From positions 1 to 18,175 of the forward strand of contig JAIEOG010000408.1 in the NCBI GenBank assembly GCA_019750655.1: a DNA stretch of 18,175 nt. Direction: 5' to 3'. Position 1 is the first letter of the stretch, and the number at the start of each line of letters is the position of its first letter. The position numbers and the translations under genes are program-made. The notes beneath the pieces were generated by a model, which ran no database searches, was not told where the DNA came from, and saw nothing but the letters and a program-made list of their open reading frames with translations. Shown piece after piece: positions 1-7,503 of this stretch. The stretch is from a bacterium (GTDB lineage Bacteria > Bdellovibrionota > FAC87 > UBA2466).

Positions 1-269
1 TCCGGCGGTCCAAAGACGGACTCAGGCAGACGTTGCAGCAAGCCCTGCAAGAAAGGGAGCTGCATATGGTTGTCGAGGTCTTTGCGGTCTTCCCAACGTT
101 CGATCGTCACGATCTCGTCAGAAGGCTCCACGCCCCGGTGTACAGAATAGTGCAAGCACCCGCTCTCTTTATGCGTGTGGTGCATTAGTTCGACGATTTC
201 CTTTTCTAGAGAATCGGCTTTGCCCGGCCGGACTTTCACTCGCGCAACTACCGTGATCCGATTGCTCAT
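1..269 (-). CDS. Antibiotic biosynthesis monooxygenase (ABM) domain protein, quinol-monooxygenase-like, partial
   Basis: The frame opens with ATG at 269 and runs off the left edge, so only the first 89 residues are visible. They begin MSNRITVVARVKVRPGKADS and continue with motifs such as EKEIVELMHHTHKESGCLHY and IVTIERWEDRKDLDNHM. This is the pattern of the small dimeric ferredoxin-like ABM family (YgiN and relatives), in which a strand with R.V.PG, the GC..Y motif and the E.W.d...l..H segment are typical. Known members act on quinols or polyketides without cofactors, or degrade haem; the substrate cannot be told here. Members are usually about 95-110 aa, so little is missing. A GGAG lies 8 nt before the ATG, which supports the start. 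The gene is last in a run of minus-strand genes, 58 nt after the LCM-type methyltransferase. Family assignment is firm, substrate unknown. Confidence 0.85.
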   Translation of the reverse strand, partial: MSNRITVVARVKVRPGKADSLEKEIVELMHHTHKESGCLHYSVHRGVEPSDEIVTIERWEDRKDLDNHMQLPFLQGLLQRLPESVFGPP

Positions 270-327
270 ACTTTATCTCCAGACGAGTTTGGTCACTCGT
301 CTACAAACCACGGTAGTACCACAAATT

Positions 328-1164
328 TTACGAAGAGCGCTTCGAAAGTAACGCGATTCCGGAAAGGTTTAGTGCGCCAGGGGACCCGCGCAACACAGAG
401 GGGACGGGGCGCTCGAGGCATTCGCTATGGTCGACAAAAGAATCGAAAGCTTCGATCCTCCAACCGAGCCGCTCAAAATAAGCCGGCCCTTCGGCAGGGC
501 CAAACTTAAAAGCCACGCCTTGAGAGGGTTCGGAGTTCGGCATCTGATCGTGGAAGCTGCGAATGAGAGCGGGCGTCGCAACATCCATCAACCAATAACT
601 CGCACTCGGCAGGTTACGAAGTTCCGCTGCGAGAGTGATCACGGACTCTTCAGGCAGGTAAGGCAAGAGCCCTTCCGTCAACACCAAAACTTTGCCCTGC
701 CGTTGTGCGAGCCGCGCGAAGAACTGGTGGCGTTCCTCATCGTCCCCGAGATCGATTCCCACATTTTGCAAAGAACATTTCGGTAGTTGGTGAGAAAGCC
801 GCGCTTTTTTGTAATCGAGAAGTTCGGGAAAATCGGCTTCGATCCAGGCGAGATTTTCCGGAAGCGACAAGCGGTACGCGCGCGTGTCCAGCCCCGCCGC
901 GAGATTCACCACGGCTTGCACACTTCCCTGCCGCGCTAGGCGTTCAATGTGCCGATCGAGAAGGTGCGTACGTGCCGTCATCAACCAAGTGCCGGACTCT
1001 TTCCAAGACAGCTTGCTCTCCAGAACCGCCGTTTTCGGTTCCGCCAACAGTGCGGCAAAGGGATCCCGAAACTTCGCATCGGGCCGCTCTGACTCGTAAG
1101 AGCGCAAGAGCGCCACGAGATAGGCGGTATCTGAGACGTGATCTACCGGCAGGTGTAACTTCAT
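328..1164 (-). CDS. SAM-dependent methyltransferase, leucine carboxyl methyltransferase (LCM/PPM) family
   Basis: A 278-aa cytoplasmic protein with the signature set of the LCM-type class I methyltransferases (TIGR00027-like). Residues 85-99 read VVNLAAGLDTRAYRL, the SAM-binding motif I of this family. IEADFPELLDYKKARL (108-123) supplies the acidic residue expected to hold the SAM ribose, and LTEGLLPYLPEESV (162-175) is the family's post-motif II. Family members methylate carboxyl groups of proteins or of small polyketide-like acids; bacterial copies are mostly of unknown substrate. The length is normal. The start lies 14 nt after the stop of the upstream methyltransferase (1179-1904), implying co-transcription or translational coupling; no clear Shine-Dalgarno is visible. 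The family is sure; the substrate is not. Confidence 0.9.
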   Translation of the reverse strand: MKLHLPVDHVSDTAYLVALLRSYESERPDAKFRDPFAALLAEPKTAVLESKLSWKESGTWLMTARTHLLDRHIERLARQGSVQAVVNLAAGLDTRAYRLSLPENLAWIEADFPELLDYKKARLSHQLPKCSLQNVGIDLGDDEERHQFFARLAQRQGKVLVLTEGLLPYLPEESVITLAAELRNLPSASYWLMDVATPALIRSFHDQMPNSEPSQGVAFKFGPAEGPAYFERLGWRIEAFDSFVDHSECLERPVPSVLRGSPGALNLSGIALLSKRSS

Positions 1165-1178
1165 GCGTTAAAGGGCGT

Positions 1179-1904
1179 TTAGCCTAGTGTAGTGGAAAGG
1201 CGGAAACGGCAGAAGAAGAAAAACGGGCGGGCAGCGATTTTCTCGGCGGCTTCGGGAAAGCGATTTCGAAGCTCCGGGGTCACGGTTCCCTCGGAAAACT
1301 GCTCGAGAGTGAAGCCTGCTTGGATAAAAGCCTGCAGAATCTCCGAGAGCGGGCGACGGTAGAAGGAGACTTCATGGGTTTCTTCTCCGATTTCCCAACG
1401 ATCGACGACACGTTCGCAGGTGAAGTAATTGCCACTCGTAGAAAGAGCGAAATCCATCAGGGGGTGGTGCATCGAGAAAACAAGCTGGCCCCCAGGCTTT
1501 AATACGCGCGCGATCTCGCGGGCGACTGCGGGCAAATCCGCTAAGTAGTGGAGCGTAAGAGAAGAAGCCACGAGATCAAAAGTCGGGGATGCGAACAAAC
1601 CAAGGCCCGACTCAATATTGACTAGGTGGAAAGTGGCGCGCGTGCCCAAGCGTTTGCGGGCAATGGCAAGCATCGCTTCACTTCCATCGACGCCCGTAAC
1701 CTTAGCTCCGCGATCCGCTAACGCACTCGCAAGTCCTCCGGGGCCCGAACCTAGATCTAAAACGGATTTTCCCGAGACATCCGGCAAAAGCGCGAGCGTG
1801 GAAGGCCTTTCGAAAAACTCATTGAAAGCGCCTTGCGTGTTTTTCTGCGCATAGGCATCGGCCATCGCATCGTAGATCTCATAGCCGTGAAAGGTATCGC
1901 CCAT
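1179..1904 (-). CDS. Class I SAM-dependent methyltransferase (Methyltransf_11/UbiE-like)
   Basis: A 241-aa protein with a Rossmann-type SAM-binding core. Motif I is SVLDLGSGPGGLASAL (residues 47-62), and the second strand carries the acidic residue in VTGVDGSEAML (69-79). DLVASSLTLHYLADL and ARVLKPGGQLVFSMHHPL are the usual motif IV/V region. The profile is that of small-molecule methyltransferases of the Methyltransf_11 group. The C-terminal part (RRPLSEILQAFIQAGFTLEQ) is a typical lid and GF helix. It starts 26 nt after the upstream exported protein and ends 14 nt before the LCM-type enzyme, so two unrelated methyltransferases sit in one transcription unit. The ATG at 1904 has only a poor, too-close purine stretch before it; the Met at residue 14 is a less likely start. 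Substrate unknown. Confidence 0.9.
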   Translation of the reverse strand: MGDTFHGYEIYDAMADAYAQKNTQGAFNEFFERPSTLALLPDVSGKSVLDLGSGPGGLASALADRGAKVTGVDGSEAMLAIARKRLGTRATFHLVNIESGLGLFASPTFDLVASSLTLHYLADLPAVAREIARVLKPGGQLVFSMHHPLMDFALSTSGNYFTCERVVDRWEIGEETHEVSFYRRPLSEILQAFIQAGFTLEQFSEGTVTPELRNRFPEAAEKIAARPFFFFCRFRLSTTLG

Positions 1905-1930
1905 GCCCTAGGTATAGACCCGGCGTGGAG

Positions 1931-2974
1931 TTAGAACAATAGCGGGGTCTCTTCGGATTCCAGAACGGCTTCAAACAGCCCATCGAGGTAGGCCTCTACC
2001 GAGGAGAAAGACTGGCCTTGTTCGGTAATGGCCCCATGACAGCTGAAGTATGCATTTGCTCTGGCTAGCCGGCGCTCGATTTGCGTTTGGAGGGGCCGCG
2101 GATCGAGCAGCGGGTTTGCCGGGCCGCGTTCCAAACCATACATCTGCTTCCACTGAGGCCAGTGAGATCCAAAACGCTCCACAAGCCGGCTGCCGTCCAT
2201 TTTCAAAACATCCCAGGCGCCCTTCGGCTGCCATTCCGCTTGAAAGCCATAAAGGGCGCTGCGGAAAACGCGCGCCCGGTCCGGAAGTGTCAGCAAGCGC
2301 ACGGTCACGGGGATGCCGCGGCTCAAATAAAACAGATCTAGGTAGGTCCCTACTTCGCGCAAAAGCTGTCGTGCATCGAGAGGCTCCAATTCTACAGCGG
2401 AGTTTTTGAAAGTAAAAAGCAGTTCAACCTGTCCATGCACCGCCGGGCGTTCAGGGAACAACCACTGCAGAAAAGTTTCCATGGGTGCCAGGGGCTTGGC
2501 CTCGGAAGATGTCGCATCGAAGAGTAGCATCGTGCCCGCCACGCGGCGCGGATCTTCCGGAGGGTAAGGCGCGTGGATCTCGTACCAGATAGCGCGGGGA
2601 TCTCGGGCTTGGAGCATCTGCGTGATGCGTAATCGGATCCAAGACGCAAGCTCCGGATCCAAAGGGTGGCGGCCCGATTCGTATTCGTGGGCCACTTGTT
2701 CCGCAGCGGCGCGGATAAAGAGTTCGGGTACACTCCCGGGCGATGCTACTTGGATAAACGGGCAAACCGTCGGCGCACCAAAAGGGTTGGTCTGCGTGCG
2801 GGCGAGTACTCGAGAGCTGCCGTCGGCAGCTTTCACCCACCGGACCCCCAAAAAACCCGCCGAGGCTTGGTACACGCCTTCAAGTTCAGCCCGCTCGTGG
2901 ATCCACGACTCGGGTGTGGCTCCCCAGCTTTGGGTGCACAAGCTCCAAAAAAGAATGGCGTAAAACCGCGGCAT
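1931..2974 (-). CDS. Exported protein of unknown function, possibly GNAT-like
   Basis: A 347-aa protein I do not recognise. The first 19 residues (MPRFYAILFWSLCTQSWGA) look like a short signal peptide with cleavage near Ala19. The middle contains AGTMLLFDATSSEAKPL, then GQVELLFTF, a helix LLREVGTYLDLFYLSRG, and VFRSALYGFQAEW. This order (strand, strand, long helix, Y-G-F) is reminiscent of the acyltransferase fold of N-acyl amino acid synthases in the GNAT superfamily, but that is an inference from pattern only. The ATG at 2974 lies at the loop of a strong hairpin with a following T-run, which looks like the terminator of the upstream tlpA-like gene (see that entry). An in-frame stop at 2986-2984 rules out an upstream start, and no Shine-Dalgarno is seen. 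The gene lies 26 nt upstream of the methyltransferase at 1179-1904. Confidence 0.7.
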   Translation of the reverse strand: MPRFYAILFWSLCTQSWGATPESWIHERAELEGVYQASAGFLGVRWVKAADGSSRVLARTQTNPFGAPTVCPFIQVASPGSVPELFIRAAAEQVAHEYESGRHPLDPELASWIRLRITQMLQARDPRAIWYEIHAPYPPEDPRRVAGTMLLFDATSSEAKPLAPMETFLQWLFPERPAVHGQVELLFTFKNSAVELEPLDARQLLREVGTYLDLFYLSRGIPVTVRLLTLPDRARVFRSALYGFQAEWQPKGAWDVLKMDGSRLVERFGSHWPQWKQMYGLERGPANPLLDPRPLQTQIERRLARANAYFSCHGAITEQGQSFSSVEAYLDGLFEAVLESEETPLLF

Positions 2975-2995
2975 CGCCGTGGTCTACGCCATTCT
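2947..2995 (-). terminator. Intrinsic terminator of the tlpA-like gene that contains the next gene's start codon
   Basis: Read on the minus strand, 2995-2985 (AGAATGGCGTA) pairs perfectly with 2962-2952 (TACGCCATTCT). Inside this, ACCACGGC (2983-2976) faces GCCGCGGT (2972-2965) with a single mismatch, leaving a 3-nt loop. A run of five T follows directly (2951-2947). This is a textbook intrinsic terminator 23 nt after the TAA of the thioredoxin gene. The ATG of the downstream gene (2974-2972) starts in the loop, and the 3' arm plus T-run encode residues 1-9 of its signal peptide. Hairpin strength and position are read directly; termination is inferred. Confidence 0.75.
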
Positions 2996-3017
2996 GAAAA
3001 GGCTGTGAAGCCCCTGC

Positions 3018-4049
3018 TTATTTAGCGAGTTCGCGCTTGATCACGCTTTCCAACATTTCGAATGTGTTGGTCGCAAGCGTAACGCGGTTGCCTTGCTTAT
3101 CGATCACGAAGAACGTCGGGATCGCCGAAATAGCGAACTTATTGCCGACATTGCCTTTGGCCTGGATATCCGTTTCGAAAATCTGCGGCCATGCAATCTG
3201 GTTGTCGGTCACGTATTTGCGCAGCGCCGCTTCGTCGCGGTCCAAACTATAGCCGATAATTTCCAACCCTTTGGCGTTGTAATCGGCGTAGAGCTTCTTC
3301 ATCGAAGGCGTGAGTGCTTTGCAGGGCCCACACCACGTCGCCCAGAAATCCACGAGGACGACTTTGCCGCGGAGATCTTTGATATCCAACGTCTTGCCAT
3401 CCAACGTCGGCCCACTGAGTTCTGCTGGCTTGCCCAACTCCGCCACGTTTGTTTCTAGATCTGCAAGAGTCGGATTGTTCGGGTAGATTTTAAGAACTTC
3501 CGCCATGAACGTTTTAGCTTCCGCAACATCTTGGAAGCTCAACATGTTCACAACCATTTCCGCCAAACCTGGGCCATACATGGCATCCGTCGGATAAGTC
3601 TGTGCAAACGTCCTTAGGCTTTTCACAACATCTCCCATCGATGTCGCGGTGACCACATCGATTTGCAAGAGAATGAAATCGCTCTTAAGTGCGGTTTCAG
3701 TTCCTGGGAAATCTTTTACAGCGGCACCACAGCTACTGCGAAGCCGCGGGAGAAATTTCTGTGAATCAAGAGACAGCCCCACGATCAAAACCGAGTGCGC
3801 GCGGGAGTAAGCAACATGCTTATTCTCATCGCTCGCTTGGGCATCTTTCAAAACCGTGTTGGCGGCTTTGTCGACCGACTCGATGTGGCCTAACAGCACC
3901 GTAGTATCCACTGGGTTTGCTGTCTGCGTGTAGACTTCAAACTCGTGGTAAGCCTGCGCCAGATCAGTGACTGATGCTGGATCCGCAGCTGCCATCAGCT
4001 GCGCGTAACAAAGAAAAACAGATAAAAATAGAATAGATTTCCGGACCAT
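3018..4049 (-). CDS. Exported TlpA-family thioredoxin-like thiol:disulfide oxidoreductase
   Basis: A 343-aa protein with a cleavable Sec signal (MVRKSILFLSVFLCYAQLMA), a helical N-terminal domain of about 180 residues with a TPR-like feel (AEAKTFMAEVLKIYPNNP), and a C-terminal TlpA/ResA-type thioredoxin fold. The fold begins at LSGPTLDGKTLDIKDLRGK (211-229), carries the redox site WCGPC at 239-243, and has the cis-proline in AIPTFFVID (309-317). Such proteins reduce disulfides outside the cytoplasm, for example in cytochrome c maturation or substrate-specific thiol repair. I place the start at 4049, four codons inside the longest frame, because GGGAGGGG lies just before it and a promoter candidate ends shortly upstream. 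The partner is unknown; it heads the run of minus-strand genes that ends at the window's left edge. Confidence 0.9.
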   Translation of the reverse strand: MVRKSILFLSVFLCYAQLMAAADPASVTDLAQAYHEFEVYTQTANPVDTTVLLGHIESVDKAANTVLKDAQASDENKHVAYSRAHSVLIVGLSLDSQKFLPRLRSSCGAAVKDFPGTETALKSDFILLQIDVVTATSMGDVVKSLRTFAQTYPTDAMYGPGLAEMVVNMLSFQDVAEAKTFMAEVLKIYPNNPTLADLETNVAELGKPAELSGPTLDGKTLDIKDLRGKVVLVDFWATWCGPCKALTPSMKKLYADYNAKGLEIIGYSLDRDEAALRKYVTDNQIAWPQIFETDIQAKGNVGNKFAISAIPTFFVIDKQGNRVTLATNTFEMLESVIKRELAK

Positions 4050-4069
4050 AGCCCCTCCCATGTTGACAA

Positions 4070-4098
4070 AGTAAAAGCGAAAAAAGGGGGAATGTCTA
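4070..4098 (-). promoter_or_regulatory. Candidate sigma-70-type promoter of the tlpA-like gene
   Basis: On the minus strand TAGACA (4098-4093) is separated by 17 nt from TTTACT (4075-4070). That gives 5/6 and 4/6 matches to the consensus hexamers. Transcription would begin about 7 nt later, leaving a short leader containing the GGGAGGGG ribosome site and the ATG at 4049. This would put the longer-frame ATG at 4061 at or near the transcript's 5' end. Confidence 0.5.
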
Positions 4099-4218
4099 CT
4101 TTTGGTGGGAAGGCATGGGCTTGGGACTTTTATCTAGCAGCAAGAAAGCGCGTTGGTATTTCCAGACAGTGTCCCTATATTCCTCTTGAAGACCAGAACC
4201 GTCATTCTTCCCCCACGA

Positions 4219-7200
4219 TCAGATTTTTTCACGACCTAGGATCGCATAGCTCTGCGCGTCTAACTCCCTTTGGCGAGCAATCCACTTAACCAGCTTGCTC
4301 GGCACCCAGGGGCCGCGCCAATTCTCCGTATCCGGAATAACGCCAGTAAGCGATTGCAAAAGCCCCATGCCTCCGTTGGGCAATGTGAATGCGTGCAGCT
4401 GTTCCGGGGTGGGTTCTCCAATTACCATTCCCAAGAACACCTGATCAAAGAAAGCACCAAGCGCTTCCCCGGAAAAAGCCGAGCCCTTGTTCCATTTCCA
4501 ATGGTGCAAAGCCATGGCTTCCCGTAGCCCCGCCAAGAATCGGTTGAGCGCATCTGGGTTTTCCCGCATTAGCATGTTCCCGTCTGTTTTCTTCCAGGGA
4601 ATATGGTCGATACGTTCTAGGGCACCTTCCTTTTCTTTCGCCTTGGAAAGACGCGCGAGGGTTTCCACAACATGGTGAGTGAAGAAAGGGCTCTGCACGC
4701 GCGTGCGCTCAAACCAGGAAACACGGTGGGAAACCGCTTCATGACCGCCTTGATCGCGGTAGGCTCGGATATCCTCTGGTGTAATGGAGGCCGTGTCTAT
4801 CTGCTCTGGGGCGAGCTTCCGCAGCAAATCGGTTGTGCTCAACAGGGCGAGTTCGGGATGGTTGCGTAGACGCCAACGCAATGCCTTGAGAACGCGGTAC
4901 ACACGCTGGTAGCCCTGGCGTGGTTCTCGCAGCTCCGCTGCTCGCCCAAGATCGGCGGTGCTTCGGCGTCCCATGTTGTCCTGGGTTTTCCACTGCCAAT
5001 AGTCGATAGAGTCGATCTGCGCGATGATTCGTTCTGAAAGGATGTCGCCCTCTGCAATCGGGACACCGCGGTGGATAGCAACCGCCAAATCCCGTATCCC
5101 CTCGACGGTGGTAATATTGGTTACGCCAAACAGCGCCGCCGATTGGAAGAAGGCCTCGTAATCTCCGCCAGGCGCCAAAAACGCTTGGATCTCGGCTTCG
5201 TCCGTCAGACTTCCCTTCCACGGCACCAACGCGTCTAAAAAGGCTGCCATTCCTTCCTGCGTGTGAAGCGCGGCCAAATCGACTTCGTGGCCCTCTCTCT
5301 TAAAGAGCACCGCAACCGCGTAAAGCGCGGAATAGAATCGCTGCCCCTGTGCCCTGGATGGATCGCCAATCAGAGATCCATCCGATGCTTGCCAATCCCA
5401 TCGATCTTCATCGTTGTACAAGGCCTCGATCAGCGCCCACTTCTCATCGGAATCCTGAAGATAAGACGCGAGCTGGATTGCAAAGTCTTTCGGCCAGTAA
5501 GGGTGCCGCACTGAAGGAATGCCATATTCCGCAAACCGCTTTTGGATTTCGAAAAAGCCACCAGCGATAAACACTTGGCTATCGAAATGCGGGTACTCGT
5601 AAGAAAAGGCACCCGGTCCGGGGAACAGCCGAAGGACCTCCCGCTCAAATTCCCATTTAGATAAGTCGGCGCCATTAAAATGCCAGGGACGAGTCTCGCT
5701 TCCCTCACTCTCATTGCTATGCGCCTCTACGGAGATGCGTGTCAGGCCGCCCAGCAAACGGCGAGACACTCCCGAAAAATCGATAAAGCGCGCATAAAAC
5801 TTCCCTTCAGACACGCGCATGATGCGCCCCAGTTCTTGGAGGAATCTTCGGAAACCACCGCGGTTTTTCCCATAGGAGTGCAGGTGCACCGACAGATTCA
5901 ACGGAGGGAAGTCCACGCCGTGGCGAAGCAAGTCGACTGTGGTCAGCCCCGCTTCCCCTTCCCGTTCGATAAACCGCTCCCAGACGCTCTTGCTCTTTGC
6001 AATCCCGCGGTGGAAGGGTTCTACCGGATAACCCAGTGCCGGTTGTAGATACCGCGCATAATCTGTGGCCTGCGCGCGAGAAGGTGCGAAGAAAACGGCT
6101 TTGTCAGGTTGTCCTGCGATTGCGCTTTCGCGAATACGTCGGTTCACTTCCTCGAGCAGCGACACGGGCAGTGGGAGATCGCGGCCCCTGGGTCTCTCGA
6201 GGAAAGGAGCTGCGGATTGGCCATCGGGCAGTTTGGGAACTACGTGCACCCCATAGAGCGGAGCCAAGTACCCTGCTTCCACAAAACGGAAAAACTGATT
6301 TAGGCTCAAATGCGCTAAATGTTCCCCAGCTCGCAACTTCTCGAGCTCACTGCGCGAAAGCAAAGGAGCCACTACCTGGCCCTTTAGTTCATCCCGGATG
6401 ATGTGCTTGTCGCCGTGCCAGAGCGTCGCGGACATATAAAGCAAACGCCGATTGGGGCCTAGTACGCCGCCAACTTCTCCAAGAATACTTTCAAACTGGC
6501 CATCTTCTTTTCCTGCTTGTTGGCCTTCATCGACAATAAAGACGCAGGGCTCTCCGCTCTCGAGAAGGCCCGACAAGAGTTCGCGCACGCGCAGGTTCAA
6601 CGTCGTGCGAGAGATGGCCGTGAGTTCTGTCGACGGATCTACCGGCGCATACACCCGTACAACATCGCCATAAAAACGGCCGATCTTCTTGAAACCGAGT
6701 TCGCGCTCAAACGTTTTTATTGCGTCATCGAGAATGATCTCGTTTTCCATCACGTAAACGACTCTGGGGGGCTTTTCCCAGCCGGCAGTTCCCAGCTGTT
6801 GGTGGTATTCCCAGAGACTCTTTACATACTTTGCCGCGGTCACCGTCTTTCCCGTACCGACGGGGAGAATAAGCCCTCGCCGGTGGTATTCCGGAGAGGA
6901 GGCTTCCATCGCCAAAAGTTCCTGGATGGCTTGAAGCTGCGGGTATGTCGCGGTGAAGGGTGCCTTTTCATCTAAATCCGGCGCCGGAAGCTGCGGGTGA
7001 AGATAGGGGTCTGCCCGAAAAAGCGAACGCACGGCTCCGCGCAAGCGCGGCAGCGTTCGGCGGAAAACTTCTTCGGAGAGAGTCACCTCGCCGAGGACTT
7101 TACCGTCGTGCCATTCGAGCTCCGGCAGACCTTCGCGCGGGTAGCGCGCTTCTGCGTCTTTCGTGAAACGGATGCTGTACCGACCGACGGGGGTTTCTAT

Positions 7201-7431
7201 CTGGACGCCGCCGTGGATGCGCTTTAGCTCTGCAGGCCCGCCGTCAAAAAATCTCTCTCGGTCGCCTTCCTTCAAAACGGGGTACAGAACATGGCGTAGC
7301 AAAGCTTCTCGACCGTCTATCGAAGACGTCATCGGAGCAGAGCCTTCGAGCGCTACTTTCCGGCCGCAGCTGATGCCCAGACTCGGGACCGCGAAAAGAG
7401 CCCAAAACAAAATGTAAACTCGGTAAACCAT
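4219..7431 (-). CDS. Superfamily 2 helicase with N-terminal signal-peptide-like segment and repeated C-terminal region
   Basis: A 1070-aa protein. The SF2 core is complete: a Q-motif-like YPQLQAIQ (163-170), Walker A LPVGTGKT (189-196), Walker B FIVDEGQ (298-304), motif III MSAT (333-336), motif IV VFFAPSRAQ (446-454), a motif V region (TTVDLLRHGVDFPPLN, 497-512) and motif VI QELGRIMR (532-539). It should be an ATP-dependent nucleic-acid translocase of the DEAD/DEAH 'Res' type. Residues 1-20 (MVYRVYILFWALFAVPSLGI), followed by SCGRK, look like a Sec signal or lipoprotein signal, which is odd for a helicase. A cytoplasmic form could start at Met34 (7332), which has GAAGG about 10 nt upstream. 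The 500-residue C-terminal region matches nothing I know and shows a possible 134-residue periodicity. No nuclease or methylase domain was seen. It is divergent from the gene at 7504. Helicase call firm; location open. Confidence 0.88.
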   Translation of the reverse strand: MVYRVYILFWALFAVPSLGISCGRKVALEGSAPMTSSIDGREALLRHVLYPVLKEGDRERFFDGGPAELKRIHGGVQIETPVGRYSIRFTKDAEARYPREGLPELEWHDGKVLGEVTLSEEVFRRTLPRLRGAVRSLFRADPYLHPQLPAPDLDEKAPFTATYPQLQAIQELLAMEASSPEYHRRGLILPVGTGKTVTAAKYVKSLWEYHQQLGTAGWEKPPRVVYVMENEIILDDAIKTFERELGFKKIGRFYGDVVRVYAPVDPSTELTAISRTTLNLRVRELLSGLLESGEPCVFIVDEGQQAGKEDGQFESILGEVGGVLGPNRRLLYMSATLWHGDKHIIRDELKGQVVAPLLSRSELEKLRAGEHLAHLSLNQFFRFVEAGYLAPLYGVHVVPKLPDGQSAAPFLERPRGRDLPLPVSLLEEVNRRIRESAIAGQPDKAVFFAPSRAQATDYARYLQPALGYPVEPFHRGIAKSKSVWERFIEREGEAGLTTVDLLRHGVDFPPLNLSVHLHSYGKNRGGFRRFLQELGRIMRVSEGKFYARFIDFSGVSRRLLGGLTRISVEAHSNESEGSETRPWHFNGADLSKWEFEREVLRLFPGPGAFSYEYPHFDSQVFIAGGFFEIQKRFAEYGIPSVRHPYWPKDFAIQLASYLQDSDEKWALIEALYNDEDRWDWQASDGSLIGDPSRAQGQRFYSALYAVAVLFKREGHEVDLAALHTQEGMAAFLDALVPWKGSLTDEAEIQAFLAPGGDYEAFFQSAALFGVTNITTVEGIRDLAVAIHRGVPIAEGDILSERIIAQIDSIDYWQWKTQDNMGRRSTADLGRAAELREPRQGYQRVYRVLKALRWRLRNHPELALLSTTDLLRKLAPEQIDTASITPEDIRAYRDQGGHEAVSHRVSWFERTRVQSPFFTHHVVETLARLSKAKEKEGALERIDHIPWKKTDGNMLMRENPDALNRFLAGLREAMALHHWKWNKGSAFSGEALGAFFDQVFLGMVIGEPTPEQLHAFTLPNGGMGLLQSLTGVIPDTENWRGPWVPSKLVKWIARQRELDAQSYAILGREKI

Positions 7432-7465
7432 TCTGAAATCGGCGCTAACATGCCCATTTCGAGCA

Positions 7466-7494
7466 TTGCGATCAACTGGTCTGTTTGCTAATGC
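7466..7494 (+). promoter_or_regulatory. Weak candidate promoter in the divergent helicase / exported-protein interval
   Basis: TTGCGA (7466-7471), 17 nt, then TGC-TAATGC with the -10-like hexamer at 7489-7494. The extended TGn partly offsets a poor -10. It would give a very short leader before the TTG start at 7504. The whole divergent interval is 72 bp, so both promoters and any operator for the TetR protein downstream would have to be packed here. Low certainty. Confidence 0.25.
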
Positions 7495-7503
7495 AGGGGG
7501 GCT

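Noticed and set aside
4063..4068. Perfect plus-strand TTGACA
   Set aside because: No -10 element lies at 16-18 nt and there is no plus-strand gene; it overlaps the start of the tlpA-like gene by chance.
4219..7431. Restriction-modification or phage-defence helicase
   Set aside because: No nuclease, methylase or specificity domain is seen in the protein or its neighbours, and the adjacent genes are not defence genes.
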